The translations under genes and the position numbers were made by a program. Below are positions 61,379-64,000 of a DNA stretch of 64,000 nucleotides, piece after piece; positions within the stretch are counted from its first letter, which is position 1; each line of letters opens with the position of its first letter. The stretch covers positions 1,550,001-1,614,000 of the forward strand of contig NZ_CP076103.1 in assembly GCF_018732085.1 (NCBI RefSeq), in the 5' to 3' direction. Under the pieces are notes generated by a model. That model made no database searches. It was given only the letters and a program-made list of their open reading frames with translations, and had not been told where the DNA came from. This DNA is from Lysobacter capsici. Its GTDB lineage: Bacteria > Pseudomonadota > Gammaproteobacteria > Xanthomonadales > Xanthomonadaceae.

Positions 61379-63427
61379 TCAGTCCTCCTCGTGCCGCGGT
61401 TTATAGGCCTCGACCAGCTTCTGCTGCACATGCCCCGGCACCGGTTCGTAATGACTGAAATCCAGCGAGTAGCGGCCGCGCCCGGCGGTGACCGACTTGA
61501 GTTCGGCCGCATAACCTTCCAGTTCCGACAGCGGCACCTGCGCGCGCACCACGATCTCGCCGCCGCGCATGCTGTCGGTCCCACTGATGCGCGCGCGCTT
61601 GCTCGCCAAGCCGCCGCTGATGTCGCCCATGTGCTGCTCGGGCGCGTTGACCTCCAGTTCGACGATCGGTTCGAGCACCTGCGGCCGCGCCTTGCCGATC
61701 GCATCGAGAAAGGCCTTCTTGCCGGCGGCGACGAAGGCCACTTCCTTGCTGTCGACGCTGTGGTACTTGCCGTCGTACACGATTACCCGCACGTCCTGCA
61801 GCGGATACCCGGCGACCGCGCCGTCGTGCAGCACCTGGCGCACGCCTTTCTCCACCGCCGGCAGGAACTGGCCCGGAATGGTGCCGCCTTTGACTTCGTC
61901 GACGAATTCGAAACCGCCGCCGCGCGGCAAGGGTTCGACCCGCAGGAACACTTCGCCGAACTGGCCCGCGCCGCCGGTCTGTTTCTTGTGGCGATGATGG
62001 CCTTCGGCCTTGCCGGCGACGGTTTCGCGGTAGGCGATGCGCGGCGGCCGCACCTTGACCTCCACGCTGTACTTGTCCTTGAGCCGGTCGATGTTGATGC
62101 GCAGGTGCAGGTCCGACAGGCCGCGGATCACGGTTTCGTTGGTTTCGGTTTCGTGCTCGACATGGAAGCAGGGATCTTCCTCGGCCAGCTTGTGCAGCGC
62201 GGTGGCGAGTTTCTGTTCCTGGCCCTTGCTCGCCGCCTCGACCGCCAGGCCGAACATCGGCCGCGGGAAATTCAACGGCGCCAGGTGGATGTGGTCTTCG
62301 TCGTGGCTGTCGTGCAGCACCGCGTCGAAATGCAGCTCCTCGACCTTGGCCACCGCGGCTATGTCGCCGGGAATCGCCTGTTCGATCTCGACGTGGTCCT
62401 TGCCCTTGAGCTTGAACAGATGCCCGACCTTGAACGGCTTCTTGCCGTCGTCGACGAACAACTGGGTGTCCTTGCGCACGGTGCCCTGATAGACCCGGAA
62501 CACGCCGAGCTTGCCGACGAAGGGATCGTTGACGATCTTGAACACGTCGGCGATCACGTGCGCCTTGGCGTTGGGCACGGCCAGGATCGGCTTGGCCTGC
62601 TCGCCGACGCCCTTGAGGAACGGCGGCGCGTTGGCCTCGCCCGGATGCGGGAACAAGTGTTCGGCGACATCGAGCAACTCCTTGACCCCCACGCCGCTGC
62701 GCGCCGAACAGAACAGCACCGGCACCAGATGGCCTTCGCGCAGGCATTGTTCGAAGGCGTTGTGCAGTTCCTCGCCGGACAGCCCGCCTTCGCCGAGGTC
62801 GAGGTAATGCTCCATCACCGTCTCGTTGATCTCGACCACCTGGTCGATGATCTTCTGATGCCAGTCGGCGACGGGGCCGAGATCGCTGTCGCCCTGGTTC
62901 GCGCCGAAGCAGTCGATCACCGCCTGGCCGCGCTCGGCCGGCAGGTTCAACGGCAGGCACTCGGGGCCGAAGCTTTCGCGGATGGCGTCGAGCACGCGCG
63001 CCGGGTCGGCGCCTTCGTGATCGATCTTGTTGACCACGATCGCCCGGCACAGGCCGCGCGCCTTGGCGTGTTCCATCATCCGGCGGGTGCCGTAGGCGAC
63101 GCCGCTGTCGGCATCGACCACCACCGCCACGGTTTCCACCGCGGCCAGCGCCGACAGGGTGGGGCCGCGGAAATCGGGATAGCCGGGGGTGTCGATCAGG
63201 TTGACGTGGATGCCGGCGTGGTCGGTGCTGGCGATCGCCGCGTCGATCGAGTGGCCGCGCTGCTTCTCGATCGGGTCGAAATCCGACACCGTGCTACCGC
63301 GTTCGATGGTGCCTGCCGTCTGGACTGCGCCGCCGGCCTGCAGCAGGGCTTCGAAGAGCGTGGTTTTGCCGGCGCCGGGGTGGCCTGCGAGGGCCACGTT
63401 GCGAATCGATTCTGTGCTGTAGGACAT
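61379..63427 (-). CDS. Elongation factor G-like GTPase (FusA2-type)
   Basis: The 682-aa protein has an EF-G domain order. The GTPase part has G1 AGHPGAGKTTLFEALLQAGG, IERGSTVSDFDPIEKQRGHS, G3 LIDTPGYPDF and G4 VVNKIDHEGAD. Later domains include ETNETVIRGLSDLHLRINID, GGAGQFGEVFLRVEP and DVRVIVYDGKYHSVDSKEVA. The usual R-G-I-T-I switch is RGHSI here, and it lacks neighbours such as tufA, rpsL or rpsG, so it is an EF-G paralogue (FusA2-like) rather than the housekeeping factor. It may act in ribosome rescue or recycling; the role is not settled. Confidence 0.9.
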   Translation of the reverse strand: MSYSTESIRNVALAGHPGAGKTTLFEALLQAGGAVQTAGTIERGSTVSDFDPIEKQRGHSIDAAIASTDHAGIHVNLIDTPGYPDFRGPTLSALAAVETVAVVVDADSGVAYGTRRMMEHAKARGLCRAIVVNKIDHEGADPARVLDAIRESFGPECLPLNLPAERGQAVIDCFGANQGDSDLGPVADWHQKIIDQVVEINETVMEHYLDLGEGGLSGEELHNAFEQCLREGHLVPVLFCSARSGVGVKELLDVAEHLFPHPGEANAPPFLKGVGEQAKPILAVPNAKAHVIADVFKIVNDPFVGKLGVFRVYQGTVRKDTQLFVDDGKKPFKVGHLFKLKGKDHVEIEQAIPGDIAAVAKVEELHFDAVLHDSHDEDHIHLAPLNFPRPMFGLAVEAASKGQEQKLATALHKLAEEDPCFHVEHETETNETVIRGLSDLHLRINIDRLKDKYSVEVKVRPPRIAYRETVAGKAEGHHRHKKQTGGAGQFGEVFLRVEPLPRGGGFEFVDEVKGGTIPGQFLPAVEKGVRQVLHDGAVAGYPLQDVRVIVYDGKYHSVDSKEVAFVAAGKKAFLDAIGKARPQVLEPIVELEVNAPEQHMGDISGGLASKRARISGTDSMRGGEIVVRAQVPLSELEGYAAELKSVTAGRGRYSLDFSHYEPVPGHVQQKLVEAYKPRHEED

Positions 63428-63843
63428 GAGCGGACTTCTCCCTGTTGATTGCCCGCGGGCAAAGGGTGGGAAGGCCGTCATGGCTGTCCGCGCTGCGCGC
63501 CCGAGCGTGGCGCTCGGCGGGCGGTCATGGCGGGCCGGCGGGTCGCCGGGAATCACAGACTCCCGCAGGCGGCAGGGTGGGTCAAGCCCGGTCGCGCGAA
63601 GCGCGCACTGCTTGGCGGTTGCGCGTGTTGCGTTGCGGCAGGGGATGGGGCCGGGAATGGGGAATGGGGAATGGGGAATAGGGAATCGTAAAACGACGCG
63701 GCGTGCCGACGCGAAAGCCCGCATGCTTTTGCCGATTCCCGATTCCCGATTCCCGATTCCCGATTCCCGGCCCCACCCATTCCCGGCCGCATAACATCCG
63801 CGCCGTTAGTCTATGGCTCCCCTCATCGCACCGGAGTCGCACC
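63428..63843. promoter_or_regulatory. Divergent gap between EF-G paralogue and osmC, with heptamer hairpin
   Basis: The 416-bp gap must hold both promoters; no boxes were assigned. A GGGAATC-family inverted repeat (separate entry) fills 63653-63768. A GGAG site lies just before the osmC ATG. Confidence 0.5.
63653..63768. repeat. GGGAATC heptamer inverted repeat, five units per arm
   Basis: Left arm 63653-63687 has five units (GGGAATG x3, GGGAATA, GGGAATC); right arm 63734-63768 has five GATTCCC units. A 46-nt spacer separates them. Confidence 0.9.
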
Positions 63844-64000
63844 ATGGGTATCTCGCGTCACGCCACCGCACATTGGGAAGGCGATCTCAAGAGCGGGCAG
63901 GGCAAGCTGAGCACGCCGCAGAGCGGTCTGCTCGACAACACCCGTTACGGTTTCAACAGCCGCTTCGGCGACGAGAAGGGCACCAATCCCGAAGAACTGA
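63844..64000 (+). CDS. osmC: OsmC-family peroxidase (start; continues beyond window)
   Basis: 52 codons are visible: MGISRHATAHWEGDLKSGQG, then a Tyr-Gly-Phe-Asn stretch and FGDEKGTNPEEL. This is the start of OsmC/Ohr-type hydroperoxide reductases, closest to OsmC (AHWEGDLK, GTNPEEL). The catalytic cysteines lie beyond the window. A GGAG site precedes the ATG at 63844. Confidence 0.9.
   Translation, partial: MGISRHATAHWEGDLKSGQGKLSTPQSGLLDNTRYGFNSRFGDEKGTNPEEL

Noticed and set aside
60923..63448. An 841-codon plus-strand frame across the 185-bp repeats and opposite the EF-G gene
   Set aside because: It begins in the repeats and continues as the shadow of the EF-G paralogue; no domain is recognisable.

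Overview
The window is high-GC, gene-dense bacterial chromosome. Gene content and gene order point to a gammaproteobacterium of the Xanthomonadaceae, most likely Lysobacter or a close relative. Signs are a cysG/cysB/cysHIJ/cysD-cysNC sulfate locus, a SufR-SufB-SufC-SufD-SufS operon, a Fiu/PiuC iron locus, many ATGA or GTGA gene overlaps, and several families of short dispersed hairpin repeats (GGGAATC heptamers, GAGCGGCGC..GCCGCGACC elements, C-run/G-run elements). This placement is inferred from gene content only. I saw no rRNA, tRNA, CRISPR array, prophage or transposase.

Layout. 1-10.4 kb: assimilatory sulfate reduction. A partial siroheme synthase (cysG) is divergent from a CysB-type regulator; cysJ, a small unknown gene, cysI and cysH form an overlapping minus-strand operon that is divergent from cysD-cysNC. 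10.8-19.6 kb: a minus-strand lipid-modification cluster (secreted protein, acyl desaturase, FAD oxidoreductase, DUF1365, a CFA-like methyltransferase with altered active-site residues, DUF2878, DUF1295, a second CFA-like methyltransferase, lipocalin), preceded by a GlsB/YeaQ-type membrane protein. 19.9-24.3 kb: outer-membrane beta-barrel protein, M20 dipeptidase, ComEA-like HhH protein, HutD and an orphan Imm1-type immunity protein.

24.3-32.3 kb: an iron-acquisition and extracytoplasmic flavin-redox operon: Fiu-type TonB receptor behind a Fur-like box, PiuC, PepSY membrane protein, a DUF2271 protein with an ApbE flavinylation motif, DUF4198, ApbE and a membrane-anchored flavodoxin reductase. 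32.9-40.0 kb: SUF iron-sulfur operon with an embedded lipoprotein gene and trailing GNAT and Rieske genes. 40.3-46.8 kb: SET-domain methyltransferase with a lysine-rich tail, 3-hydroxybutyrate dehydrogenase, patatin phospholipase with a long basic N-terminal region, and a DUF5916 outer-membrane protein.

47.1-64.0 kb: TonB receptor, EamA exporter, AraC regulator, PIN nuclease, three lipoproteins, a TerB-like protein, LysE exporter, thioredoxin-like protein, a secreted protein of unknown function, MscS channel, DUF4087 protein, an EF-G paralogue and the start of osmC. Two unusual repeat loci lie here: an eight-unit degenerate 26-bp tandem array bracketed by ~46-bp inverted repeats (53.77-54.18 kb) and a 185-bp tandem duplication of a hairpin element (60.87-61.27 kb).

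The window contains no system I can call wholly new. The best leads are the gap-filling small gene between cysJ and cysI, translation of a hairpin repeat as the N-terminus of CysNC, the variant CFA enzyme in the lipid cluster, and the bracketed 26-bp array.
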